From positions 62,001 through 126,000 of the forward strand of contig NZ_URFY01000002.1 of the NCBI RefSeq assembly GCF_900547205.1: a DNA stretch of 64,000 bases, written 5' to 3'. Of the stretch, positions 33,928 through 42,814 are shown piece by piece. Each line of letters begins with the position of its first letter. Positions within the stretch are counted from its first letter, which is position 1. The notes under the pieces were generated by a model. It was not told the origin of the DNA, ran no database searches, and worked only from the letters and a program-made list of their open reading frames with translations. The translations under genes and the position numbers were made by a program. The DNA is from an uncultured Bacteroides sp. (GTDB taxonomy: Bacteria > Bacteroidota > Bacteroidia > Bacteroidales > Bacteroidaceae).

Positions 33928-35253
33928 TTAATCAAAAGTAATTGTAGTAGGGAACCAAAATTCTCCAGAATAGTCTATAGTTTTTATAGTTTCTTCTGTC
34001 TTACTATCTAAAATTATAATTTGATTAGTAGTGCTATAATTCTGATTGAATATGCCATACACATTACCAGTTTTAGGGTTAACTTTCAATCCGGAACCAT
34101 AAAACATATACCCATTTGGAGCTGACAAAAGTGGAGTAATGACATTTGTATCAATATTGTATTTGAATGCTTCTGATGGACTGAATCCTTTTGCTTTTAT
34201 AAAATATAAAGCATTTTCTGTAGTAGATGCGCATAAGCCTGATGGAGAGTAACCGCCGGATATGATGCTTACATTATAACCTTCTGGAAGTGGAATTTGA
34301 GTAGTAGTTAATGTAGAAACATCAATCTTAATGAAAGAAGTTCCTGTTGTTGCCCATAACATTCCATCTTTAGTTTGTGCGAATCCCATAATCTGTTCAG
34401 ACAATTTGGTTTCAAAAAGGTTTTTGACAAATGACATATCGCTCGCTTTGAACACACAAATATTATTATTGCTAACGATGAAAACATTATCTTTAAATTG
34501 GCAAATATCTCTAGCTTCTCCATCTGTTTGCTCTAATTTTTCGTCTAAAGATAGAGGGTTTAGCTTCACTTTATAAGCCCCTTTATTAGTAGTAATTACT
34601 CCTGTTGTTTCATTCGATATACAAAAATTATATGCTTGTCCGTCAATTCCCTCTGTGATAGTAGATGTTTGTTTAAAGTTATACAGTTCCGTCTCTACTA
34701 AAAAAGGACTCTCTTTAGATACAAGGTACATTTTATTATTGTGGATAGTGCCTGTAGTTGATGTTCTACCTAATGTTTTTCCTGGATTATTATTCTGGAA
34801 AATTCGTACATCCCATTGGTTATTCTTGTTGTAATAGGATATAGAACCAATAGATGAATATGGACCTTCATTAATCATATAGAATCCGCCATAGTATTTG
34901 CGTACATTGATTGTTATCTCCTGTAGTGCAAATCCAAAATCATTGTATGCTTTGTATAGGATTTTATATTCACCGGTTTCAGAAGCCCTGAAAGTATATT
35001 TATTTTGTGCTTCTATTTCTTTTCCGTTGATAGTCCACGAATAAGATATGTTTTCTTGAGTATTTAGGATTGGTTCAATTACGAATCCATCTCCTTGTCC
35101 CACGATTGTATCGGTTGGCATTCCTAAGTCTATAATCTCAGGAGAAAAAGTTTTTTGATCATCTTCGTCATCACTGCATGATGTGAAAATAAGAGGTAAA
35201 GCAAGAAGAACTATTAGTAATAACTTGCTGAGTAATGAATCAATTTTTCCCAT
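33928..35253 (-). CDS. Surface lipoprotein with Ig-like and beta-propeller domains
   Basis: 441 residues. The signal peptide ends in a lipobox (LALPLIFTSC) followed by SDDEDD, an acidic stretch of the kind that directs Bacteroides lipoproteins to the cell surface. Residues about 40-110 look like a PKD/Ig-like fold (YSWTINGKEIEAQNKYTF, SETGEYKILYKAYNDFG), and about 115-440 like a repeat-rich beta-propeller (GGFYMINEGPYSSIGSISYY, blades with Trp/Tyr-rich strands). It is the third gene after a cobalamin riboswitch, downstream of a BtuB-like receptor and a BtuG-like protein, 42 bp from the latter. A role in corrinoid binding at the surface is suggested by the operon; I cannot confirm it from motifs. 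Confidence 0.8.
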   Translation of the reverse strand: MGKIDSLLSKLLLIVLLALPLIFTSCSDDEDDQKTFSPEIIDLGMPTDTIVGQGDGFVIEPILNTQENISYSWTINGKEIEAQNKYTFRASETGEYKILYKAYNDFGFALQEITINVRKYYGGFYMINEGPYSSIGSISYYNKNNQWDVRIFQNNNPGKTLGRTSTTGTIHNNKMYLVSKESPFLVETELYNFKQTSTITEGIDGQAYNFCISNETTGVITTNKGAYKVKLNPLSLDEKLEQTDGEARDICQFKDNVFIVSNNNICVFKASDMSFVKNLFETKLSEQIMGFAQTKDGMLWATTGTSFIKIDVSTLTTTQIPLPEGYNVSIISGGYSPSGLCASTTENALYFIKAKGFSPSEAFKYNIDTNVITPLLSAPNGYMFYGSGLKVNPKTGNVYGIFNQNYSTTNQIIILDSKTEETIKTIDYSGEFWFPTTITFD

Positions 35254-35295
35254 CTTTTTAAAAGTCTTTTAATGTTTGAATTAATATTAAGTTGT

Positions 35296-37308
35296 TTATT
35301 TCTCGAAATGCAAATCCTCCACAGCCTGCACCTCAGTAGATATTTCTCCCATCCATCCGCTACTTTGATTGACCGCCGTGTATATTCTGACGAAGTCAAT
35401 ACCGTCCAGTACCACCGGATTTCCGTTCTTATCTACAGCCCAGTCTATATTAAATTTACATTGTTCTTTATTATTAGGATGATTGTCAGCATACCCCCAC
35501 GGATAGCAATAACCCACCCAATGTTCCGGCATCCCCTCCCGAGGCTCGTTTACTGCGTTATCTTTCAGTCGACTTCCGTGAAAAACGATTTCATCATCTT
35601 CCAGCCATACAGGATAATAAGAATTGGTAGTATAGAAATCATTGCGATATACATACCCCTCATTCCCTTTATTATCCGTCCACTTCACAGCATCTTTCGG
35701 AGAAGACGGACGATGATATGTAATGGTATAATCTTTAATGGTAGCAGGAGATTTATATTCACTTCCCGCCAACTCATACCATTCATCATCTGCCAATCCA
35801 TTACCATTAATATCTTTCGATACCAATACAATACCCGGCTCGGAGCTTCCGCCCAGTGCACCTGTCAGAGTACCGAAGGCATCGTAATAGGCATTACCAT
35901 AAATCTTCAAATCATATTCTCCCTGAATATTAGGAACGCTATGGTCAAATCCTACCGTAATATAACCCCCATATGCACCGAGACTGATGAGGCATAAATC
36001 CGGGTCTTTCAATAGTTCTTCCGCATACTTCCGTACATCTTCCGCAGTGAAACCTTCTTTATAAGCAGTAGTCGGAGTATTCATAAACTGACTGGGAGCA
36101 GGTTTATATTCCAATACCTTATTGGCAAAGGCAGAAGGAGCATTCGGGTCGGTTTCTTCTCCATTGCCTTCGCCGGATGATGACTTATTGCTGAATACAA
36201 CAGTATTTGGATTCAAACCGACACGATTTAACCGGAATTGCAACTGACCATTCTGATTGAAACATAATACATCGCCGGTTATGGTATAACTATAGGCTTC
36301 CGTGATATATACATTGCCGCTGTACGGATTGACATTAATGCCATAAGGGGTACTGATTTTCGTGCCATCTGTGATAAAATTCTCCCGTATCGTTTCTCCT
36401 GTCTTTAAGTTGAATACCTTGATAAAAGAAGTTTCAGTGTTGTAGTTGTAATTATACAGATAGGCCACATTACCGCTAATGGCAAAGTTCATTACTTTCT
36501 CATTATAAATGTGTTCCACTTCATCCGTCCGGCTGTTTATTTTCACAAAGTGAAAATCACCGTCTGCGATGTTACTTCCATGCGTTGCCACGTACACCGT
36601 TTCGTCCGGTCCGGGTAAGATGCTTCCGGGGTTGGGACCTACTTCAATTTTCTTTATTTCATTAAAAGATGCAATATCGATAACGGAGACTGTGTTATCC
36701 ACTCCCTGACCTGAAGAGTAATCCAGTCCGCCGGAGTTGGAAACATATAACTTATCATTCTTTACGCAGATACTCTCCGGATTCCGTCCGGCTTTTGTTA
36801 TGCTTTCTACTTGCAATGAAGTTGTGTCGATACGGGCTACCGTTCCATCGTAGGAGCAGACATAAGCTTTGTTTTTATGAAAAGCAATATGGCGTGGCTG
36901 TCTGGAACTCCCGTTGTCGGTGAGCATGGGAATTTGCTTTATAGAGTTCCCTGTATGGAAGTCAATTACTTCAATAGTGCTCGATACATTTACCACGATA
37001 TATAGTTTGCTCCCGTAGATAGCGATGTCATTAGCCGTATCGCCCAGTCCGCGTTTGTTTAAGTCCTTAAAATAGTTTTTTGTCAGTTTGCTGCTTTTGA
37101 AAGAATATTGTGCTAAAGAACTATTGTTTAGGTTGAACAGGCCTTCGCTCAATATATAGAGTTCGGCTGTTCCAGTTTCGGCAGTGTTACCTTCTACTGC
37201 CGGTGTTGGGTCCGGCTTATCCTCCATATCATCGCAGGCAACGAATAAAGGGAGAAATATGCAGAAAAGCATTTCATGTATATACAATAATCTAGTTCCT
37301 ATATTCAT
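35296..37308 (-). CDS. BtuG-like surface lipoprotein with extra C-terminal domain
   Basis: 670 residues with lipobox FLPLFVAC and acidic DDMEDK after it. Residues about 45-380 form a YncE/DUF5074-like seven-bladed propeller (LYILSEGLFNLNNSSLAQYS, NTVSVIDIASFNEIKKIEVG, YGINVNPYSGNVYITEAYSY), the fold of BtuG, which captures vitamin B12 on the cell surface with very high affinity. Residues about 390-670 are a second domain of unclear type (SLGAYGGYITVGFDHSVPNI, YELAGSEYKSPATIKDY) absent from plain propellers. It is 19 bp after the BtuB-like receptor under the riboswitch, as BtuG genes are. The function is inferred from operon and fold. Confidence 0.85.
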   Translation of the reverse strand: MNIGTRLLYIHEMLFCIFLPLFVACDDMEDKPDPTPAVEGNTAETGTAELYILSEGLFNLNNSSLAQYSFKSSKLTKNYFKDLNKRGLGDTANDIAIYGSKLYIVVNVSSTIEVIDFHTGNSIKQIPMLTDNGSSRQPRHIAFHKNKAYVCSYDGTVARIDTTSLQVESITKAGRNPESICVKNDKLYVSNSGGLDYSSGQGVDNTVSVIDIASFNEIKKIEVGPNPGSILPGPDETVYVATHGSNIADGDFHFVKINSRTDEVEHIYNEKVMNFAISGNVAYLYNYNYNTETSFIKVFNLKTGETIRENFITDGTKISTPYGINVNPYSGNVYITEAYSYTITGDVLCFNQNGQLQFRLNRVGLNPNTVVFSNKSSSGEGNGEETDPNAPSAFANKVLEYKPAPSQFMNTPTTAYKEGFTAEDVRKYAEELLKDPDLCLISLGAYGGYITVGFDHSVPNIQGEYDLKIYGNAYYDAFGTLTGALGGSSEPGIVLVSKDINGNGLADDEWYELAGSEYKSPATIKDYTITYHRPSSPKDAVKWTDNKGNEGYVYRNDFYTTNSYYPVWLEDDEIVFHGSRLKDNAVNEPREGMPEHWVGYCYPWGYADNHPNNKEQCKFNIDWAVDKNGNPVVLDGIDFVRIYTAVNQSSGWMGEISTEVQAVEDLHFEK

Positions 37309-37327
37309 AATTTTCCTGTTTTTATCC

Positions 37328-39382
37328 TTAATAATTTATACTAATGGTTGCTCTGACCGAGCGTCCGGGCATGGGGAAGTTCCTGATAATCTCATAATTC
37401 TTATCGGCAATGTTCAGCATTTCCACGCTGATTGAAGTATTGGTTTTCAGTATACTGAAGCTGCGACTAGCTGAAATACTATGGTCGCTGTAGCTATCCA
37501 GTCTGTTCTCGGCTATATTTTCTCCTTGCTGATATCGTTTCCCTGAAAAAAGAAATGAATACGACAGGTTAATCCAGGGAGTTTCAATGCTTGCCTGTCC
37601 CGAACCCGATACACGAGGGGTGTAGGCAATCTGATGTTTATAGGTTCTTCCTTCTTCAGAGTCGAGGTCGGGATTAGAGACGTCCAATGCTCGCTGATAC
37701 GTATAGTTGCCCGAAAGATTGATGCGAATATTCTCCCAGGGTTGAAGAGCAATGCTTCCCGTAGCATCAATTCCCTTAATCTCTACGCTACCCAGATTTC
37801 TCATACTCCATACTGCAAGATTCTTGGTGGGGTAAGCGATGATTTTATCTGTTATTTTGTTGTAATATGCATCGATTGTGGCGGATAGATAGGGCAGGAA
37901 GGAGCATACGTTCTTACTGTATGTCATACCTATATTATATTGCCGTGCATTTTCGGGTTTCAGCTTGGTGTTTCCTACCTCTTCGTAATATAAGTCGTTG
38001 AAACTTGGCAGGCGGAAGATGTCTTTATAGAAAAAGCGGAAACGTAATTCTTCGTTGTGCAATGGCTTGAATGAAGCGCTGACGTAAGGAGTCAACTTGC
38101 GGTGATTGCCGGCACTACCTCCCGTTTTAACGTCTTCGTTGATAACAGTTGCAAGAGCCGATGCGGATAATGTCAGCCAGTCGTTCATGTATTTTCCAGC
38201 AAAGGCCGTCAGCCATGAGTAACGGGTGGGGTGCACGAAATCTTTCAAGTCTGCGTTCATGGTGTTGATACTACCATCCGTAGAAAGTGAGAAAGAAAGA
38301 TTGTTCAGTAGCCTATAGAGTAGGGACGCAGAAAGGTAATACTCTTGCTGGTAATAACTGTTTTCGGTCTTCCCAGAAGAGTTTTTGCTATCAGGGTCCA
38401 GATAACGCTGATAATTCCAGTTCCACTTGGCAGAAGTCTGGAATACCCATTGCTTGCTAAACTCTTTCTTGTATTGGCTTTGTATAAAAGTATTCTTGTC
38501 CCACAGATGTTGTGTGGAGAAGTCGTAGTAGAAAGTAGTGGCATTGGGCAATCCTCGGGACGACTGGAAGTAATAGGCTTTCAGCCTCCATTGCTCCTTG
38601 TCGGAGAAATTGCCGTAGAGTCCGGCTTCGGCACGGAGAGTCTGTACGTCGGTATTCTTCCGTTTCTCGCGTGAAGTCTGGTCACCTTCCGTATTGCCGT
38701 AATGCAGTGTATATGGATATTGCCCGTCCGACGACATCCATTCGCCATTGGCTGTTACAGTCCACTTCCGGCTAAGTTGTTGCTCCAGCAAGACGGATGG
38801 ATTGACCAATCCCCACGAACCGGTTTTGAAGGATGCGCTTACATTGGTGCGTTTTCCTTTCTCGAAGCGGGGAGTAAGCGTCTGTATGTTAAGTATTCCT
38901 GCCGAAGCAAAGAAGCGTGCGGGCTGAAAGATATTATCACTTTGCCCGTTGCTCAGTGATAGCTGGTCAACGTTGTCGAGCGAGAAACGTCCTATGTCTA
39001 TTTGTCCTGTTTGGCAGTCGGTCAGCGTGATTCCGTCGTAACCGATGGCGGTGTGCTGTGCTCCGAGACTTCGTATGGATACGGTTTTCAGTCCGCCGAT
39101 ACCTCCGTAGTCTTTCACGGTAACTCCGGCAAAATGCTTCACGGCATCGGATACTTGCAGGGAATGCAGATTTTTCAAAGCATCTTTGGTGAGTATCTGC
39201 AATGGAGCGGCGGAACGGATTTCGCGGGTCTGATAAATATCGGATATTATTACTTCGGGGATAGAATACGTATGCGTGGTGTCTACTTTTTGCTGTTGTG
39301 CAAAAAGTGATGTTGTTAAGAATGGGCAGCAGATTACTGCAAAGAACAATTTATAATATCTTCTCTCTTTCATTGATAACAT
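37328..39382 (-). CDS. btuB: TonB-dependent corrinoid receptor (BtuB-like)
   Basis: About 684 residues. The signal peptide ends near TTSLFAQQQ; a TonB-box-like segment (YSIPEVIISD) and the plug domain follow (LQILTKDALKNLHSLQVSDA, GGLKTVSIRSLGAQHTAIGY), then a 22-strand barrel to the aromatic C-terminus (RSVRATISINY). There is no CarboxypepD_reg domain of the SusC type, which agrees with a BtuB/FecA-like transporter. The cobalamin riboswitch directly upstream fixes the likely substrate as vitamin B12 or related corrinoids. An ATG three codons downstream (39373) is an equally good start. Confidence 0.93.
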   Translation of the reverse strand: MLSMKERRYYKLFFAVICCPFLTTSLFAQQQKVDTTHTYSIPEVIISDIYQTREIRSAAPLQILTKDALKNLHSLQVSDAVKHFAGVTVKDYGGIGGLKTVSIRSLGAQHTAIGYDGITLTDCQTGQIDIGRFSLDNVDQLSLSNGQSDNIFQPARFFASAGILNIQTLTPRFEKGKRTNVSASFKTGSWGLVNPSVLLEQQLSRKWTVTANGEWMSSDGQYPYTLHYGNTEGDQTSREKRKNTDVQTLRAEAGLYGNFSDKEQWRLKAYYFQSSRGLPNATTFYYDFSTQHLWDKNTFIQSQYKKEFSKQWVFQTSAKWNWNYQRYLDPDSKNSSGKTENSYYQQEYYLSASLLYRLLNNLSFSLSTDGSINTMNADLKDFVHPTRYSWLTAFAGKYMNDWLTLSASALATVINEDVKTGGSAGNHRKLTPYVSASFKPLHNEELRFRFFYKDIFRLPSFNDLYYEEVGNTKLKPENARQYNIGMTYSKNVCSFLPYLSATIDAYYNKITDKIIAYPTKNLAVWSMRNLGSVEIKGIDATGSIALQPWENIRINLSGNYTYQRALDVSNPDLDSEEGRTYKHQIAYTPRVSGSGQASIETPWINLSYSFLFSGKRYQQGENIAENRLDSYSDHSISASRSFSILKTNTSISVEMLNIADKNYEIIRNFPMPGRSVRATISINY

Positions 39383-39559
39383 TCTCGGTCTGTTGTTATT
39401 TTAAAGTGTCCGGGCGAAATCCCTTCGACCGGACACGCATAATAAACTTGGCAGAGTCTATTAGTATAAAACACACTTTCTCTGAATCAGAGTGATGAAT
39501 GAAATGATAGACGAATTGTCCGGTTCATTAGACTCAACGCTTTTTCCTCGAAAGCAGTG

Positions 39560-39748
39560 AAATTAGCTGCACGGCAGGTCTTCTGACTTGTTCCTGTTGC
39601 GGGCGCCTTCCCGGAAGTTTCTTTCCAGTGGCTAATAAAGTAGGTTGCTCGCAACGCAATATGTGGAACTTACAGCAGCGGGACTGTTCAGGATTCGCAC
39701 CTGATTCCCTTTTAATTGCTTCCCCCGAGTGTTGGGGGTTGCAAACCA
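39560..39748 (-). ncRNA. Cobalamin riboswitch
   Basis: On the minus strand the conserved elements appear in order: GGTTTGC start (39747-39741), AGGGAATCAGGTGCGAATCC, the CAGTCCCGCTGCTGTAA block, the B12 box AGCCACTGG (39633-39625), GGGAAGGCG and AAGTCAGAAGACCTGCC near 39573-39590. This is a full adenosylcobalamin-class aptamer. It lies 178 bp upstream of the btuB-like start, so bound cobalamin should lower expression of the three-gene uptake operon. Confidence 0.96.
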
Positions 39749-39756
39749 ATGCGCGG

Positions 39757-39787
39757 CAAAGATAGGTAGTTTATTTGGGTTTTCCAA
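39757..39787 (-). promoter_or_regulatory. Promoter of the riboswitch-controlled operon
   Basis: TTGG (39787-39784), 19-bp spacer, TATCTTTG (39764-39757) on the minus strand. The start of transcription would fall a few bases before the aptamer. Confidence 0.75.
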
Positions 39788-39812
39788 TAAGAGAATGTTC
39801 TTTTCTTATAGA

Positions 39813-40751
39813 TTATTGGCGTATTAATAGATATTCTTCGATAGCCTGTGCCGGAGCATCTTTCAGCAATACCGTCTTCTCCTTATTTAATAGGTATAGG
39901 GTGGGGACAGCTTTCAGGTCATAGAGTTGCTGCTCTTTGATGGCGAATGTCTTGTCATAGCCGTTAATCCATTCTTTGGGAAATTCATTCAAGTGCTTTC
40001 TCCATTCATCCAGTTCTTCGTCGGGGTAGATGGAGAGAAGTTTCAGTTTCTTCTGTTCTATGAGTTGGTTGATGATGGGGGTGTTCTTCAAACCGGCAAT
40101 AGTCTCTTCGCAGGCATGGCAACCGGGGTTGTTGATGAACAGCAGGATGTAATCGGCATTGAGCTGATACAAATTGCCTTGTGCTCCTGAAGCGAGCGTA
40201 TAGGTGAAGTTGAGCGCTTTGGTTCCAATGCGGTTCTTCTGCGCCAGTTTCAAGCGGGCTTGCGGGCGCACCTTTTCTATTTCCTCCAATACGGGCGAGG
40301 ACACCATTACTTCCAACACAGGGATGTAAAACTCTTCATTACGCAACGGAGAGTTGGGGTCGTATAGATATTTATCTGCCAGTTCGGTGATGTAGTTAAA
40401 TACTTTCTTGTCGGCAGACGACCGTTCGATGGTATTCCGGATGGCTTCCTGTGCAGTTTCGAGCGGCACATGGTTCAGTATATCACAATAATCTGCCCAC
40501 GCTTGTTCCGTTACCTCCGGATGATGGATATAGTTGGTATCGGCAAAGTTCACATTATCCCAGAAATGCTTCACCAGAAAGTCGGCACGTTGCTCCGGGG
40601 CTGTCATCACGATAGGGATATCAGGCAGGGTGAAGGTTTTAATGGTATCCTGCGGCGCTTCATTTTTATTTTGACTCGAAGCGTTCCCGCTTTTGCAGGA
40701 GCAGAGTAGGAGAAGACCGAGGATGGGAAGGATATTTATATTCATTTTCAT
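39813..40751 (-). CDS. DUF5106 thioredoxin-like lipoprotein
   Basis: 312 residues. Lipobox LGLLLLCSC at the N-terminus, then a DUF5106 helical region (residues about 55-185, HFWDNVNFADTNYIHHPEV region) and a thioredoxin-like domain with CHAC in FINNPGCHACEETIAGL and cis-proline VPTLYLLNKE. This layout is a Bacteroidota envelope oxidoreductase of unknown partner; disulfide or resilience roles are plausible. It lies just upstream of the riboswitch, on the same strand, 65 bp before the aptamer start, but has its own promoter at 40797-40827 and no aptamer of its own. Confidence 0.85.
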   Translation of the reverse strand: MKMNINILPILGLLLLCSCKSGNASSQNKNEAPQDTIKTFTLPDIPIVMTAPEQRADFLVKHFWDNVNFADTNYIHHPEVTEQAWADYCDILNHVPLETAQEAIRNTIERSSADKKVFNYITELADKYLYDPNSPLRNEEFYIPVLEVMVSSPVLEEIEKVRPQARLKLAQKNRIGTKALNFTYTLASGAQGNLYQLNADYILLFINNPGCHACEETIAGLKNTPIINQLIEQKKLKLLSIYPDEELDEWRKHLNEFPKEWINGYDKTFAIKEQQLYDLKAVPTLYLLNKEKTVLLKDAPAQAIEEYLLIRQ

Positions 40752-40796
40752 GATTTACTGTTTTACGTTTAACGACCTATATTTTCAAGTTGCAGG

Positions 40797-40827
40797 CAAA
40801 GATAGCTCCCTTTTTATTTTCCTCAAA
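40797..40827 (-). promoter_or_regulatory. Promoter for the DUF5106 lipoprotein
   Basis: TTTG (40827-40824), 19-bp spacer, TATCTTTG (40804-40797) on the minus strand, an exact consensus match, 46 bp before the start. Confidence 0.8.
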
Positions 40828-41068
40828 GCATTCTCCTTTTTTTCTGTAGTTGGAAAGCGGGGTGAATGGGTGTTGGCAAGCTTTGTCGCAATAGGATGGA
40901 TGATGATGAAAATGTTCTATTTCTAAGATTACCATTAGAGGAATGTCTTTAGAAATGCACTAACTAGAAGATTCGATGCATAAATAAATGCAATAATATG
41001 CAGAAAGAGGGGGTGATATTGCATAAAACAGTAGAGAATATACACTTTTATAAGCAACTTAAGGCTCC

Positions 41069-41156
41069 GTTTCTCACCGAGGGAACTGCTGTTCCTTTAA
41101 ATGGAACGCTCTGTTGGTCGGTGGGGGACGCTCGACTCATCGGTGAGGAAGCCAAA
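41069..41156. repeat. Tandem hairpin array, 22-bp period, locus 2
   Basis: Units begin at 41069, 41091, 41113 and 41135, exactly 22 bp apart, each close to GTTNNT-N6-GGRAC-N5. Neighbouring units also pair with each other (CTCACCGA at 41073-41080 with TCGGTGAG at 41140-41147). The period is shared with arrays at 25078 and 47057. The rest of the gap 40828-41068 holds nothing I can identify. Confidence 0.6.
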
Positions 41157-41578
41157 GTTGCATTAATTTGCATCGTTTGGGCGCTGGTTTGTCATTGTTG
41201 GGAGAAGAATGGATAATGATAAAAGGAATGCGTATTAGAGCTCTTTCTTTCGGAAAGACATATAAAATTGGGCTATTAGCTCGCTTTGTCGGTATATGGC
41301 TTGTAAATGTGAAATGTTGAATTGTCTTGTCGGCAAATGCTTCGCATTTATGCTAGACATAAAAGGGGGTGGTCGAACTACCGTCTTCTAATGCATTCAA
41401 AATATTCCATTATTAAAGGAGTGTTCTATTCTTAAATCCCTGTCTATTGGATGACAGTTCGGTGATGCACGAAAACTGTTTTATTGATGAAATAATCGTA
41501 TCCTGTAGGGAGCAAACTTCATCCGAATTTGTTATCTTTGCCCGTTGCATTGGTAATTTGAAAATAAAGTTGATATGA
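41157..41578. other. Intergenic stretch without recognisable gene
   Basis: AT-rich sequence with no supported frame on either strand. A -7 box TATCTTTG at 41533-41540 lies 39 bp before the decayed ATPase gene and probably drove it. Confidence 0.5.
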
Positions 41579-42772
41579 ATGCACCCTTTTAATACGCTTC
41601 GTAAGCTCCCGATAGGGATACAAAGTTTTGAGAAACTTCGTTCCGAAGGATTTCTTTATGTTGATAAGACTGCGCTTGTCTTTCGTCTGGCACAGGCAGG
41701 CATACGCTGTTTCTTCAGCCGTCCCCGTCGCTTCGGAAAGAGTTTGTTGCTTTCCACCTTCGAGGCTTATTTCAAAGGGAAGAAAGAACTTTTCAAAGGA
41801 CTTGCCGTCGAGCAGTTGGAACAGAACTGGTTTGAGTATCCGGTGTTGCATCTCAGTTTCGACCTCGAATACAACACCCTCTGCGGCATGACCCGTCCGG
41901 AAATCGAAGCTGTCTTTGTCCCTGAATTGCAGGAATTGGCCAAGCAGACTGAAACCTTATGAACTGGCTGTGGAGCAACTGACCCGCCAATACGACGGCC
42001 ACCGCTTCACTCCGGATACAGGATTTACCCCCATGTACAATCCATTTAGTGTGCTGAGCGCTCTTGCAAAATCACGTTTCGGTGATTATTGGTTTGCCAG
42101 CGGAACACCTACCTTCCTGGTAGAGATACTTAAAAAGACAGAGTTTGACCTCCGTGAGTTGGACGGCATCGAAGTCTCTTCCGCCTCTTTGAGCGACGAC
42201 CGGGCAAACATTGACAATCCCGTGCCAATGATTTATCAAAGTGGATACTTGACGATAAAGTCCTACGATAGAGAATTCGTGAATATAAGCTAGGCTTCCC
42301 AAATGAAGAAGTGAAATACGGCTTCCTCAACTTTGCCGCACCTTTTTATACTCCTATTACGTCTACGGATACCTCTTTCTATATCGGCAAGTTTGTTCGC
42401 GAACTGCGCAGCGGAGATGTTGAGGCTTTCCTCAACCGCCTGACCTGCTTCTTCGCCGATTTCCCTTATGAGCTGAACCAGAAAACGGAACGCCACTATC
42501 AAGTCGTTTTCTATCTCGTCTTTAAATTGATGGGGCAGTTCACTCAAACGGAAGTACGCACCGCCATCGGTCGTGCCGACGCCGTAGTTAAGACTCCTGA
42601 CTACATCTACGTATTCGAATTTAAACTACACGGCACAGCCGAAGAGGCTTTGAAGCAGATAGATGAAAAAGGATATATGTTGCCATATACCGTTGACGGC
42701 AAGAAGTTGGTAAAGGTCGGCGTCGCCTTTGATGGCGAGAAACGAAATCTGGGTGAATGGCTGATAGGTTGA
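41579..42772 (+). pseudogene. Decayed AAA-ATPase / PD-(D/E)XK nuclease-like gene
   Basis: Three reading frames together spell one protein of the AAA-ATPase_like plus PDDEXK_9 family. The first (41579-41962) has LPIGIQSFEKLRSEGFLYVD and the P-loop-like SRPRRFGKSLLLST. The second (from about 41955) resumes at YELAVEQLTRQYDGHRFTP, so the middle of the ATPase (the Walker B part) is missing, an internal deletion. The second ends at FVNIS near 42290; the downstream frame reads GFPNEEVKYGFLNF, which fits a one-base loss. The C-terminal nuclease core is intact (IGRADAVVKTPDYIYVFEFK with the D...E-x-K signature). Complete members have about 500-550 residues. With two lesions it is inactive unless the nuclease part is translated alone. 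Confidence 0.88.
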
Positions 42773-42814
42773 TAAAGTGTGTCAGCCACGTATAGGCTTA
42801 TCCAAAAAGGGAGA

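Noticed and set aside
35272..35997. 241-codon open frame on the plus strand
   Set aside because: It is an antisense shadow of the BtuG-like gene; composition (many Ile, Tyr, Pro) is that of a reverse frame and there is no start context.
40998..41216. 72-codon open frame on the plus strand
   Set aside because: It runs straight through the 22-bp hairpin array, shows no recognisable domain and has low-complexity composition at its end; treated as chance.
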